A stretch of 64,000 nucleotides of DNA from Halicephalobus mephisto (lineage: Eukaryota; Nematoda; Chromadorea; Rhabditida; Panagrolaimidae), in contig SWDT01000075.1 of assembly GCA_009193035.1 (NCBI GenBank), positions 35,761-99,760 of the forward strand, written 5' to 3'. The position numbers and the translations under genes are program-made. Shown here in pieces: positions 34,022 to 47,400 of this stretch. Numbering within the stretch: the first letter of the stretch is position 1; each line of letters begins with the position of its first letter. The notes beneath the pieces were generated by a model, which did not search any database, had not been told where the DNA came from, and was given only the letters and a program-made list of their open reading frames with translations.

Positions 34022-37000
34022 GTAAGTTTTCGAAATAATAGATAACTTTCTTTATCTCAGGAATTCTCTCGAGAACTCCTGGTCTGTATTTTTCAATTAC
34101 TGGGGCCATTTCATCCAGATCAGTGAAAAGTTCTTCCATCTTAACATCTTCAGACATAGGGGAGTATCGGGGAGTCACGAGAGAATGCTTCATGATCATG
34201 AATTGAAGTTTGTCCATTCCTTTAGAGATCACTGGTTCATCTTCTGTTTTAATCGGTCCCTGAATGCGGAGCTGTGAATCTGAGGCCTTCAGTTTGTGCA
34301 CATTGATAATCACTTCTTTATTGATCGGTCGGATTGTTGTGATACAATTAAGAAACTTCTGGATTTGGGATGAAGTTTCCTCCCAACAGTAGACAAAATA
34401 CTTTTCCGCACGATTGCTGTATTTGACTCCTTGCTCCTTCGACAAGAGGTATTTGAAGGATTCCGAATCCACTGAGTATGTATTCCATGATTGAAGCTTG
34501 AAGATTTCTCCATAGATATCTTTCAACCTTTGCTGCACCTCCTGCAAAAGTTCAAGAGTGGTTTCAGTTTCAAAGCGGGTTCTGTCAGCATGAGTAAAAA
34601 AGAAGAAGACATTGCTCAGAGCTATTTTAGGGAAGATGGAGAGAAGCCATCTGAGAGTGACAATGTAATGGTTGTTCAAAGTTGATCCATCTGACTTGAG
34701 CGCAATACATATGGCGTGGATGTTTTCTTGTTCGTGGACACAATTTCTAATTAGGTTTAGTTTCTCCTTATCCAAGTCGCTATTTCCATATTCAGAGAGA
34801 CCAGGAGTATCGATGACTTTGATTTTATTGCTTTGAAAGGTGAATTCATGGACTTTAGGTTTCTGGGTAACCGACTGCCCAACGTCATTAAAGTTTTCGT
34901 TTTCCTCTGAATTCCCAGCTGTTACGATTGTCTCTATGATTTTGTTGTCTTCTCCTTTTCTCTGGACTTGGAATTGGAGAGGAATACAGACTTGCATTTG
35001 GTTCTTCTTTGCTTCCTCGAAGGTGGGCCAATTCAGATAGTTACCGAGACCGCTGATTAATGTTGACTTTCCAACACCACTTTCACCCAGGAAAATTACT
35101 GTGAACTCTTGAAGTCTTAGCGAACTAGGTTGAAATTGATGAGAAGATGAGGAAATATTTGACTCTATTTCTTCATCGCCTTTTTTATGCGTTATGGAAA
35201 AATAAAGTGTGTTATCATCTATTTCCTTTGGTTCATTATCATAATCGTTATCTGCAGGATCATGTAAACTGCTAATATTGTTTTTTTCTTGAGAGAGGTT
35301 TTGAGAATATTCAACATGACAAATTTCAGTTTCTGAATGTGATCTCCTTCGATTTTGAAGAAAACTGAATTCTTTGATCATATTGTCTTTGTTTACAGGA
35401 GATAAACTATCTAACAGAACACTCTTATTCTTCTTCTCACATGTTTCTTGTGGAAGTTGTTGTTGAGTATCGGATGCTATGTCGATAGCTTCTTCTTGTT
35501 CAACACTCGATTGATGATCGACGGAACACTGATCCTGGATAGCCTCGTGATTTGGTTCGGGAGGATGTTCTTCTGTATCGACCACTGGTGTTTCATTATC
35601 TGTATTAGAAAATACATCATTGTAGAGGTCCAGAATATTTAGTAAATTTCGTAACGTTCGTATAGCCCCAATTTCATGGTAACATTGCGTTACGCAATTC
35701 TTAAATTTGCTTGTTCCACAATTGCAGATAGTTTCGCCTGTTCCAGAGGCTCTAATCAAACACCAACATTCTCGACATAACCAAACGGTTATATGTTGTG
35801 AAGAATGCAAGCAAGGATGAATGAATAATTTGTCTTCTTTCGGTCTGAGCCAACTTTTGATATTACTTACCATCGAGAGCTTTTTCTTCTCAGGCGTGAT
35901 TTCAATAGTTCCCAAGTGGTAAAAATATTCGTGGATTTTGATTATGGGTCTGGTTATCTCTTCTAGATCCACGAGAACCCATGTGAATTCTTTAAATTCT
36001 CCTTGTTCATAGTACAGTGGTAGATCCATATCATTTGGCCAAATGACGCATTTCTTCCAATTTTCTCTTATTTGAGAAAGGATAGGTTTTGAATTAAATT
36101 TAACCCAAGACTTTAATGGTGGAATAAGGTTTTTGTAAAAGAGTGAACTTAAATCAGTGACGCATTTCTGTAACTCTGGAAGTTTCAACTGTTGTTGAGT
36201 CTTAATGTCGATTGAGTTGCATTTGATTTTTGTAGAATATTCCAATTGAACCAGTTTGATGATAAATTTATGAATTTCTTTTTCAATTTTGTGAACAGGG
36301 CCGTTTTCGAGGTCTGTCATTTTTGTAAGGATGAGAGGAGTAACTTCTTCGACTAATGATGAGAAGTCATTACTATTGAAATGAAATTTCTGCATATAAT
36401 CCTCGGTGCCGAAGTAATCCTCAAGAATCCCAGAAATGAAAATGAGTAATTTCGTGAGTTGACAATGGATTGAATCAACTTCAGGTTTTAGATTCAGTTG
36501 TTTATTTTCTTCAGAACTCATATATGAATAAAGTGGAATTGCTGGATTGTTCTTCCTTTGGTTAATTTCTCCAAAACATACATCGATAACATCAGTAGAA
36601 ACATATTCGTAATCAAACATTAAACTAAACTTCGCCTTAGAGAATTCCCCAGTAATCTGTTCTCCTTTGAGGATGGATTCAATTTTCTTTTTACAGATCT
36701 GCAAATTTTATGTTTATTTTAAAAACGATTTTTATAAACTTACCGAAGGATTTATTTGGGTTTCATCAATAACAACAAGAGCAATATGGCCATGGAAAGA
36801 AGATGGTGACAATAATGAGCTACTGTATACTGTAGAAGTGAACATAATTGTACAAATTAAACTGTTTTTTGAAGCATATCGAAATAAAAACGCCAAAATT
36901 TTATTAAAAGTTTTTGATTCTTGATATAATTCTAGCTGAAATATTCGATTTTAAAAAATTGTAGATCTAAACACTTACAATATCTTCATAATTCATGTGG

Positions 37001-37152
37001 AATATAGATCCCGCTTCTTCAAGAACATTTTTCCTGTCGGCTACTTCAACTATCTGTTCGGAATGAAGATCTATCGTTTTCCCTTCATGTGATCCAACTT
37101 CTAAGTTACCATGCCGCACTTTATCCCGGTTGAAGAAAAATTTTCTGGACAT
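34017..37152 (-). CDS. GTP3: P-loop GTPase with MSxRxFF-type N-terminus
   Basis: Exons 37152-36979, 36935-36744 and 36698-34017 join in phase 0 across 43- and 45-nt introns, giving 1,015 aa. Exons 1 and 2 are 58 and 64 codons, the sizes seen in GTP7 and GTP8. The N-terminus reads MSRKFFFNRD, then LICTIMF, HGHIALVVID, FSLMFDYE and IPLYSYMSSEE. A Cys segment (WLCRECWCL, CNCGTSKF) lies near residues 430-460. A polar linker without the 28-residue repeat leads to the GTPase (GESGVGKS near 658; DTPGLSEYGNSDLD; FFFFTHADRT). THAD is the only copy here retaining an Asp in the G4-like position. The C-terminal helical region is more diverged (KHSLVTPRYSPM). Open frames are intact. The gene converges on GTP2. 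Confidence 0.85.
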
Positions 37153-38608
37153 GAAAATTAAAAAATAAAGCTGTTATTGAATTTTCAGAAAAACGACAAT
37201 CTCTGAGTTTAGTGATAAAAGAAATAAGAAATTTTTTTATTTTATCAGTTATACACAGGAAATCATTGGCTGTTTTGCCAGCAAAAGCATTTTTAAGTCC
37301 AAAATACGATGCATTTTATTAAAAAGGAAAAATTCAAAAAACGAACTTGATAAAGATAATACTTAACGTTATTTATCCATTAAGTACCTGGTTCACTTGC
37401 ATTTTTATTTTCATTATGTTGATCATTTATCCGTATCTTACAGATTGTTTTGGAACTTTTTGATTAAGATCGTGTAGTATGGGTCTTCGGAACTGCGTAG
37501 AATGTTGAGTGTTCGATGATAGTCACGCGGCTCCAAGACTGAGCGGAGGATTGAGGTTCCTATCATAGGTAGTTTGTCAAATAAGTTTGTTCAACGTTAT
37601 CAAGCGAATAGAAGGGGGAAATCTTTTCAGGCTCATCAGTCCGCATCGACCGAGTTCCACAGAAATTCAATAGATTCAGTAGAACAATCTGATTCCCTCT
37701 TTCCGGGGTATTCAGTTTTCCTCACCTTATATTGCGATCTAGTCTCGTCGGCTGATAGGGCGGAGACTCCCTGAGGAAATCGTGTGGTAGTTGGATTTTA
37801 TGTATACTATTTATACCGCAATTGCATTTAATCCTTGATAACTAGCATTTCTAAAAATACTTTCTATGATTCCAGATCCTTCTTTCTACCCGAGTTTAAG
37901 ATCTAATTCCAGTATCTTAAGATGATTTTTAAGTTTCATAACCGGATACAGTAAGTCAGTTCTACATTTCTTAATAAATTAAATAGAAAATGTTTTTTAT
38001 GAATTATTTTGTGTTTTAACTTTGGCATTGAGACCATATGTGACTAAGGATGAAACAACGTCATCCGTTCCCTTAGGTTTCGGGAGATCCAATACTAATC
38101 TTCCTAAGACATTTTTTCCTTTTCAAATCAGATCAATTGGAATTTCGAATTATTGATTTCGATATCATATTGATATAAAAATTAAACAATCTTTTTGTCC
38201 AAAATTGTCTCAATATTAATTCCTAAGATCTAGAAAATTTCAAAATTTCTGTTTTTGGAAATTCGAAATTCTCAAAGGTTCCGGAATTCCTATAAGATTT
38301 TTCAACATTTCAGAATTTTCCATTGGATTCTGGGAAATTCTAAACTTTTTATAAAATTTGAATTTCGAAAAATCTAAAAGTATTTGGGTTTGAATACCGA
38401 AGTGAAGATGTCTGGCCTTTGCTAAGGGAGAAATACCGAAAAATCTGGCAGAAGAAAGAAGACAGTTTCCACCAGCTGGTTGATCGAACAAGGACACAAC
38501 TTTCGGTTGAGAGAACGAACCGCCTTTCATTTCAATTGAATAAGCATATCTTTATTTCACAAAACCTACCCATAGATGTCTAATAATCATACACAAATAA
38601 TAAAAAGA
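37153..38608. other. Spacer between GTP3 and GTP4
   Basis: 37153-37440 is the 5' flank of GTP3. A GC-richer patch at 37460-37800 contains a 66-codon plus-strand frame (37574-37774, starting MSNKFVQRYQANRRGK) that I do not recognise and that has no splice or family support. 38240-38530 resembles the AGAATTCTATAAGATTTT-type degenerate repeats of the left half. Nothing else is called. Confidence 0.45.
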
Positions 38609-41600
38609 TTAACTATTTGACAACTTCTCTGACTGCAAAAGATAACCTGTCTCCTTGACATGTTTAGATACGTCTTCGGAAAGCTTTTCGTCAATAGATT
38701 TTATAATATTTCCACATTGATCACAAGATTCATAAAATTCTTCAATGGTCCAGTGCTCCACATCAGTCTTCAATCTGTGGTACTCAGTAACCATGGAGTA
38801 TTTTCTGGCTGCAGAGATGAATATTTTCGCCTCTCTTTTGAACTTTTCCTTCTCTTCTGGAGTCAGTTGGATTATTTCTTATGAACTCCTCCAATTAAGA
38901 GCAGCGGTGGCCAAGTAATGACAGCGAGAGTAGTTTTCTTTTCAATCGTTTTGACTGTCTTGAAGATGAAGGTAAGGAAATCTTTGACTTGAGCAGCACT
39001 CTCATTCCAACAAAAGTCGAAATCCTCTTCTGGACGGTTACTGTACTTCACTCCACGCTCTTCACAGAGTAGGAATTTGAAGGACTCTGAATCGATAGCA
39101 CAGGTGTTCTCCCCCTCGAAGGAATATGTTTCCTCATGAGAATCCTGGATCTTCTTCTGCATTTCTTTGACTGGTCCGGTTGAATCCCCGATCCCAAAGA
39201 AGGTTCCACTGGCGTAGGTGAAGAAGAAGAAGATGTTTTTGAGAGCCGGTTTGGGGAAGAGAGAGAGGAGGTCTCGGAGGGCCAACTCAAACTCCGGTCT
39301 CAGTCTCGCGTCGTTCGACTTGAGGACGATGCAGATGGCGTGGATCTCCTTCTGGTTGTGAATGCATTCTCTGATTAGTCTGAGATTTTCCTTATCCTGC
39401 TCAGCTCCTCTGGAGTCAGAGAGACCAGGAGTGTCTATGAACTTGATTTTATTGCTTTGAAAGGTGAACTGATGAACTTTAGGCTGTTGAGTGACTGACT
39501 GGCCAGTGTCATTGAAGTTCTCGTTGTCTTCAGGATCTCCAGCCGTCACTATTGTCTCTATGATCTTTTTATCAGTTCCTCTCCGTTGGACTTTGAATTG
39601 TAATGGTATACACACTTGCATTTGGTTCTTCTTTGCTTCCTCGAAGGTGGACCAATTCAGGTAGTTACCGAGACCGCTGATCAGTGTCGATTTGCCAACT
39701 CCACTTTCACCCAGGAAAATTACTGTGAATTCTTTCGGACCTCGAACAGTTAATCTATATGCTCCAGGAACTAATGGAGGTTCAAATTCACTTTCACTTT
39801 TCTCTTTATAAGTCATTTCTTCGGAAGAAAGGTCTATCTCGCCTGATTTAATTTCGAAAGCGAGCTTTATTTTACTTGGAGGGACATCATTCACATCGAA
39901 TTCTCTTTCTAGATCGTTGTAATTAATTCTTACCAAAGTGTTATTTTGAACTCGAGATTGTTCGCCGTCATTATTTCCATCATTTACGTATTCCTCTGAA
40001 GATTCTTGTTGAACTTGATTAGAATCAGCTGAAGTGATATTCGTTTTTTCTGTTGGATCGTTGTTTTCATCATGTTGATTATGAATAGTATTATTATCTG
40101 AAACCAATCTTTCTTCATATGTATGAATGCCATCATTAGGATTCATATTGTCGTTATTTGATTCTTCATTATTTTGTTGTGTGTACTCTGAATTGTTGAA
40201 TTTTGTTGGAGAAATTTCACTTGTTTCCTCATTATGTTCCTGAGAATCCAGTCGGTTATCTTTCTGCCCTGGTTGACAACTTAATGAACACGGGGGAATC
40301 GGTGGCTCTTGAGAACTGGTTGTTTGCATGTTAGAATTATTTTTGTAAAGTTCATCTGTAGGTTCTCTTCGTTGTTGAGCAAACACCTCACTCATCTGGT
40401 TTCCTCTATCTTTTTCATTTAAATCCTCATTAGACTTTTCTTCCGAATCGGGTTTGACTTGGTCTTCATCTTGCTTTCCTTCTTCTTTCTTTGAAGGTGT
40501 AGAATTTTCCATAGTTGAGCTAGATTGTTCCGGCGATTCTTCTCCAATCTTCATGTTTTCGAAGTTGCTATTCTGCGGTAAATCTGAGTTTTCATTTGAC
40601 AGTTGAGTGTTTGGGTTGCAGATTGGATAATTAATTTCGTTTCCACATTTGGGACAAATCAAATGATCAATCAATTCGAATGACTCGTTTGTTGATGTTT
40701 TGTAACTTAAAGGTTCATCCTCTTTTGTCTTGAGTGAATCTATTTCATTGATTTCATAAGTACTTTTTTTCAGAAACGAATAATCTTTTTCTTGCATCTT
40801 AGTCGCAATGATGCTGCAGTCCTTCATATCAAATATCTGCTTTTCCATTTTCACTAAACATTCCCAATCATTTTTGACTAAATTAAAAAATTCTGTAGCT
40901 GCTTCTTGTTCAGAAGTTTTATTCCCATTCTCTCTTGTCATTGATGTTTTAAGTTTTGTAAATGCATCTGTGAAAGCCTGGTCTGTCAATTTTGATGATT
41001 GAGTTGGCTGATTTTGTATAACAGTACAATATCTCCTTGATTCTAATAACAGTTTTGCAAATCTATGATCGGCGGGTGCTTGGTTCTTAGAAAATAGCAT
41101 TTTATACGGTATTCCCACATTATATCCCGTATTCAATTCAGTTAGATACTTGATTCTTTTCAGAAAATCTTTTACTATGCCTTTTTGTGGTTGTTCGTAA
41201 TTTTCTATCCATTCACAAGTTCGTGACGACGAGTTACAGTTCTCCTTCTTATCTGTTTGCAGCGTTTCAGTAATAATGGAATTATATACCTGAAATATCT
41301 CTATATTTGAAAGCATTCGAGATTTTATAAATAACCTCCTTTTGCTCCTTGTTGAATTTGACAAAAATGTGATATCCACTGTAAAGAGACTTCGGAACCA
41401 CCTCCCTGTCTTTTTTGGATGTGATAATTGTTTGCTCTTGTTTGGTAATTTGAATTTCCATAACAGTCATGTCATTTAGCATAACAAATCGATAAACGTT
41501 GAAGAATGTATCATGATCAGAAATTGCCAAGTTGATCTGCAATCGATACAATCTGCTTATTTGATCAACTAATTATGTCATTTTAAATTGAACTTACTAT

Positions 41601-41759
41601 GGATTGTGGCGAAACATGGAAAATTTCCCCTAGATCCTTACTTTTGTCTACTTCTAGGACCGACTTGCCATTCATAAATACTGAATTTCCAGCTGCGTCA
41701 AGTTCATCACTTTTATAAAGTTGATCTTCAGGATTTCTTCCGTAGAGAAATTCATTCAT
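38609..41759 (-). CDS. GTP4: P-loop GTPase, C-terminal domain broken by indels
   Basis: Exons 41759-41598, 41536-41336 and 41289 onward join in phase 0 (introns 61 and 46 nt). Exon 1 may extend to an acceptor near 41787. The N-terminus (MNEFLYGRNPEDQLYK; LYSGYHIFVKFNKEQKE) is the GTP1 type. A Cys pair (LICPKCGNEINYPIC) and a long acidic Asn/Glu-rich linker without the 28-residue repeat precede the GTPase (P-loop GESGVGKS near residue 646; DTPGLSDSRGAEQD; TYASGTFFGIGDST). After EKKTTLAV the frame is lost through small deletions near 38920, 38891 and 38870 compared with GTP2, giving a stop at 38872. The matching helical segment YSMVTEYHRLKTDVEHW is still readable down to 38609. This is either a recent pseudogene or uncorrected consensus error. 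Confidence 0.75.
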
Positions 41760-41999
41760 TACGATGAATCTTCTAACAGGAATGAAACTCTAAATTGTTA
41801 TAATTCGGAACCTTTAAAGTATCAGAAAATATATCAAACTGGTTTTAACAGTTATTTTTTCAAAGTCAACTTATGGATTTAGTGCTTTAATTTTAGACTC
41901 AAAATAACTTAGAAAAAATGGATTTAAACAGTTAAAAGGTGTCTAACAAAAAGGAATTCAAAATCGGTTTCCTGCTGACTTATCAAATCATATTTTGAA

Positions 42000-42900
42000 T
42001 CGTAGATTTTCTTTATCCTTGTTCCAAAATACGACATATTAAGAATATTGGTGACATATTTTTTAAGTTTTTTTATAAATGATTAGATCCTCTAGGTGAA
42101 CATTTACAAAATTTTTAAACTTCTTCATAAGATTCTCATCTTCTTCCAGGACGTGTTAAAACTTCTTGGTGATTTCAAAGTTTTTTGATTGTTACTGTCT
42201 TTGATTCCAATTCTATGTTGAGTCTCTCGATTAAAATAACTTGGATAAATTAAAAGTTTGTTGCGATTGTATTTAATCGTCCAATTAATCTATTTTTAGT
42301 TCAAATGGTCTATGGCGACGTTTCCTAGTTAAATTGATACTATTTGGTAATAGTCCTCCTCATAAGAGTAGCTTCAGTTCTGATTTGAAGCTGGAAATCT
42401 GTCCCTGTCAATCAAATGGAAGACCTTGGTGACTACATTTGAGAAACATAGGATTAAAAAGAATTCAGTTTCTGAAGAATTGTATTTTATACAGTATTTC
42501 TTTGTTCATTGGCAGAAGTAGAGCAGTATTTCTGGAATCAATTTCTTCTTTTTGTCAATTGGTTTTAACTGTCATTGCGAATCTAAAGGACTTAGGATGT
42601 ATTTTATAAATTATTTTAAACAAAAACCTATTATTTCTTTGAAATTTAAGGAATATATGGTGTCCATTGTAGATAGACTACAATTAACCCATATCTTTTG
42701 GAAAGCTCAAGTTTTTGTCGATATTTGGGAATTTCAATTTCCAGAACGATTATGTCATCTGCCGTAATTAAATCACGGAGATAAAAAATCCATTGTATTG
42801 AGAACTTATAATTTAGCTTGAGATTAATGTCGTTTATTTATTAATATAATTCCAAACTAAACTCACATGAAAACAGCTGGGGATATGAAATATGCAATCA
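42000..42900 (-). pseudogene. Decayed relative of the GTP4/GTP1 N-terminal exons
   Basis: At about 42645-42775 the plus strand carries TTGGGAATTTCAATTTCC and AACGATTATGTCATCTGC, matching 41440-41480 inside GTP4 exon 2 (TTGAATTTCCATAACAGTCA), in the same orientation and with the same internal spacing. Frames are interrupted and flanking exons are not recognisable. 42000-42640 is only loosely similar to intron and linker sequence. Confidence 0.45.
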
Positions 42901-43337
42901 AGTGAACTTGGTTTGTCCGTTTTTAGGATTCATATTTTATCTTAAGATATTAGAGATCTTTGGAAATTAATAATATCTTCTTTGACGTTCTATTTTTCCT
43001 CCACAAAAATTCTCAAATAATACTATAACTCAAATAAGAATATTAAACATGGAGTTTTTTATATGGAATCTCATAGTAGTATGAAACAACGTGGTTTTTC
43101 AGATTTTATAATGTGATATCGAATATTTAAAAAAAGAAATAAATCTCACTTCAATCATTAATGGAAGCTAGCTGGAATGAAAGAAGAATAAAAGTGAAAC
43201 GCACCAGTCAAGATTTTCATGAATTATCAGTTGGAAAAGGCGCACGAGTTGTCTCTATTTTTGTCGTTCCAAGTGTGCTCGAATAAAAAAAATAACACCG
43301 TCTCTCCGTTTTCTTTTCTCATTATTTATTAATATTT

Positions 43338-43720
43338 TAGAATATCTTGGAACTATTTCTTTGGTTAACATATAATGTTCTATAACAATTTTGAAATCTC
43401 AGACCATGAAGAATATGGACATGAGTAATATTAAATCAGTAGTCCAAGTTGATCATGGGAGGCATTTCTTAGAGTTGTTAGAGAGCTTTTTCAAATGAGG
43501 TTTATTGATATTGTGGATTTACAGTTTTACAACTGATAATTTGAGATTCTAGTTCAAATATTACGAAGTTTTTAGTAATTTTGTAAAATCTTTAAGTTTA
43601 CTATTTTGAAATGTTTAAAAAGCAGGTCCAATTTATAAAGTCATAGTCAAGCCAAAAATTACCCTTCTAGAGTATTAATGTTTAGTCATAATTATATAAC
43701 AGTAATTGTTATTAAAATAC
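43338..43720 (+). pseudogene. Decayed first two exons of a GTP7/GTP8-type gene
   Basis: TTTATTAATATTTTAGAATA at 43326 onward aligns with the GTP7 and GTP8 start regions, but the start codon is ATA (ATATCTTGGAACTATTTC against ATGTCTTGGAGATACTTT). Further blocks match: GTTGATCATGGGAGGCATTT against GTTGTTCATGGAAAACAGCT, and GAGCTTTTTCAAATGAGGTT at the end of exon 1. Then GAGATTCTAG|TTCAAAT resembles the exon 2 acceptor. Stops and gaps follow. Its upstream side keeps the shared promoter motif. Confidence 0.65.
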
Positions 43721-44459
43721 AGAGACGACTTTGGAACTTGCTTTATCAAACAAATAAATTTAGAAAAATAGAAATATAATTATCTCAATTAATGATGAAG
43801 ATAGTATTTAAAGCATTCTTAGTACAGTAAGATGTCGTCTATTCGTGATTACGAATCTATCGGTATTTTCTCCATCAAGATTTTTTGCTAAAATTCACAG
43901 ACAAAATGGTAAATCAAATAACTTGCCTTTTCCATTGAGCAATACATCCCTAAATCAAATGTTAAATCCCAACTGGATGTTATAAAGAAAGTATCGGTGA
44001 CCTTAAAGGCTCTTTATGTACTGTTATCGTATCTTCTAATGATAGTATTTTCTTAAGATTCTGGATTTTTGGATGGTGGGAGTGGGAAATCATTAAATAA
44101 TTTCGAAACTTCATTCATCTGCAGCTTGGTGAACACTATCATTATTTTAATAAACACCTCAAACTCTGTATCCATTCTGTCAAATCCTTAAATAATGAAC
44201 TACATTGAGTCTTTTGAAAAATTAAAATTTTTTGATTTATAAAGATCAGAAAGATTTGAAACTGTCGCGACTACTCAACTGATAAAAATAAAAAGGACAG
44301 TTTTCAGGATTTGCTTATAAATGCAGTTATCGATTCAGCAATCAATATAGTGTAAACATTATATAAACCTTTTCAATAAAACAAATTTCCATAATTTATA
44401 TTTCTTTATAAATAAATATTACACAATTTTTCTTAATAGAGAAACTTTCATGAGATGAT
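43721..44459. other. Spacer before the GTP5 3' end
   Basis: A/T-rich sequence with no open frame or family match that I can support. It probably includes further decayed remains of the 43338-43720 copy and the 3' UTR of GTP5. Confidence 0.4.
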
Positions 44460-47400
44460 TTAAACACTGATAACAGAAGATTTCCCATTGATCTCGTTAT
44501 AATTCCCTTGAATAAGCGACAAATTAGCCATGAAATTCAAAAGCCCGTCATATACGTTCGAATTTCTCACAATTGAGAGAAGCCCATTTATAAACTTCAT
44601 CTCTTCTTCAAAGTCAAAAGTATTCCTTTCTGTTTTCAATCTGTAATACTCGGAAACCATTAAACATGGTCAGATCCTTAGCTATATAGAAGAGCGGTTC
44701 TGTTTTCTTCCTAAGTAGTTCTCTTGCTCCCTCTGAAAGACCATTTCTCAATGTCTTGTCTGTTCTTAAGAATTCCTCCAACTCTAAGGCAGTTTTCACG
44801 AGTTCATGAGCAGCTTTGATCTTCTCGACATCAACAGGATCGACACTTTTGAGGAAAGCCAGGAAATCCAACACTTGTTTCGCAGTCTCGTTCCAACAAT
44901 ACTCAAATCTCTCCTCCGCACTACTGCTGTATTTGATCCCCTGTTCCTTACAGAGCAGGTATCTGAAGGACTCTGAGTCCACGGGACACATGTTCCTTCC
45001 TTCGAATTCGAAAGTGACTCCATGAGAATCCCTGAACTTCTGTTGGAGTTCCTTCAGGGGATTCAGAATATCCCCGATCCCAAAGTAGGTTCCTCTCGCG
45101 TAGGTGAAGAAGAAGAATACGTTTTTGAGAGCTGACTTAGGGAAGAGAGAGAGGAGGTCCCGAATGGCCAGTTCGAACTGATTTCCGAGTTTGGACTCAT
45201 TGGACTTGAGGACGATGCAGATGGCGTGGATCTCCTTCTGGTTGTGAATGCATTCTCTGATCAGTTCGAGATTCTTCTTGTCCTGTTCAGCTCCCCTGGT
45301 GTCGGAGAGACCAGGAGTATCGATGACTTTGACTGTGTTGTTTTGAAAGGTGAATTCATGAACTTTGGGTTTCTGAGTGACGGACTGTCCAATGTCGTTG
45401 AAGTTTTCGTTGTCTTCAAAGTCTCCAGCTCTCACCGTTGTCTCGTCGAATCCACCCTCTTCAAGCTTCCTCTGTACTTTGAACTCCACCGGGATACAAA
45501 TTTCCATTTGGTTCTTCTTTGCTTCCTCGAAGGTGGGCCAGTTCAAATAGTTACCGAGACCACTGATTAATGTTGACTTTCCAACACCACTTTCACCCAG
45601 GAAAATTACTGTGAACTCTTGCGGTGGGGATGGGGGAACTACTGTGAATGGCATAGTGTCGTGTTCAGTGTACACTGTGATAGTGTTGTCCCACTCTGCT
45701 GTGACTGCTGGAGGAGAGGGAATTATTATTAGTGGAATTGTCTCGTGCTCAGTATACGATGTGATGATTTTGTTCCATTCTTTTGTGACTGTTGGAGGAG
45801 AAGGAATTATTAACAGTGGGATGGTATCGTACTCAGTATATATTGTGACGATCTTATCCCACTCTGCTGTGATTGCTGGAGGATGAGGTTTGAATGGAAG
45901 TGTTTCATGTTCATTATATTCTGTTATAATGTTGTCCCACTCTACTGTGATTGCTGGAGGATAGTAAATTATGATTAATGGAATGGTCTCGTGCTCAGTA
46001 TGCACTGTGATGATTTTGTTCCATTCTGCTGTGATTGCTGGAGGAGAAGGAACTATTATAAGCGGAATCTTTTGATATTCCATATAGACTGTACTTATCT
46101 TGTCCCACTCTACTGTTACTACTGGAGGAGAGGGAACTATTAAAAGTGGGATGGTCTCATGTTCCATATACACTGTATTTATCTTGTTCCATTCTTCTGT
46201 GACTACTGGGGGAGGCTGAGGAACTGCTTGGAATGGAATCGACTCGTGTTCTGTGTAGATTGTTATATTCTTATCCCATTCTGGTATTGCTGAATCAATA
46301 AAAGTGGATAAATGCGTTCTTAAGGAATGTATTGGAGGTGGAGTTATCTCTGGTTTTACCGTTGGTCCTACCGTATCTGGTATCGATGGAGATGGTACTG
46401 AGTTATTGCTTTCTATAATAGCAGTACTTTGATTGGTTTCCATTGCAGAAATTCGTCTTTGCATTGAAAGACATGTCGAGATTTGCAGGTTGTCGACATC
46501 TCCTTTATGAACATCTAAAATTTATCCTCCTTCTAGTAATTCCTAGAATATTATTTACCTTGATGAGGCTGATAATTAGGAGTAATTTCAGTTTTTTTAA
46601 CTTGGGGACTTGATTCTTTGTTAATATGCTGAGAATGATGGATATGTTTCTTCCTTTTTAACGACTAGGCTCTGTGGTCTTAAAGCATTGCTTGCTTCTT
46701 TGAAGCGCGTAAATATTTGTTGATCGAAGTCGCTGTCCATACTTTTTAAGATCCTTTCACAATTTTCACAGGACTCAAAGAATTCTTCAACGGTCCAGTG
46801 CTCCACATCAGTCTTCAATCTGTGGTACTCAGTAACCATGGAGTATTTTCTGGCTGCAGAGATGAATATTTTTGACTCATTCACGAGTTCCTCCTTCTTT
46901 TCAACTGTAAGTTCACTATTTCTTATCAACTCTTCCAATCGGAGAGCAGCAGTAGCCAAATGTTCAATGGCGAGAATAACTTTTGTTTTGATTGGCTGGA
47001 CTGTCTTGATGAATTTGAAGAAGCCTTCAACTTCAGCAGCGCTTTCATTCCAATAGAAGTCCAAATCTTCTTCTAGACGATTGCTGTATTCCACTCCACG
47101 CTCTTTGCAAAGCAGGTATTTCAAGGATTCTGAATCTACGGCACAGATGTTTGCTTCTTCGAAAGCATATGTGGCTCCATGACAATCCTCGATCTTTTTC
47201 TGCATCTCTTTGACTGGTCCGGTTGAATTCCCTATTCTGAAGAAGGACCCACTTGCGTAGGTATAGAAGAAAAACACATTTTTAAGAGCTGATTTAGGGA
47301 AGAGCGAGAAGAAATTCCGTAGTGCTTGCTCAAACTCTGGTCTAAGACTTGCATCATTGGATTTTAACACAATACAGATAGCGTGGATCTCCTTCTGGTT

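Noticed and set aside
37574..37774. Plus-strand 66-codon frame between GTP3 and GTP4
   Set aside because: No family resemblance, splice sites or conserved neighbour; kept only as a note in the spacer entry.
45226..45570. Recurrent antisense frames (MDLLLVVNAFSDQFEILLVL-type) over several GTPase domains
   Set aside because: The same antisense frame appears wherever the GTPase coding strand is intact; it reflects codon usage of the sense gene.
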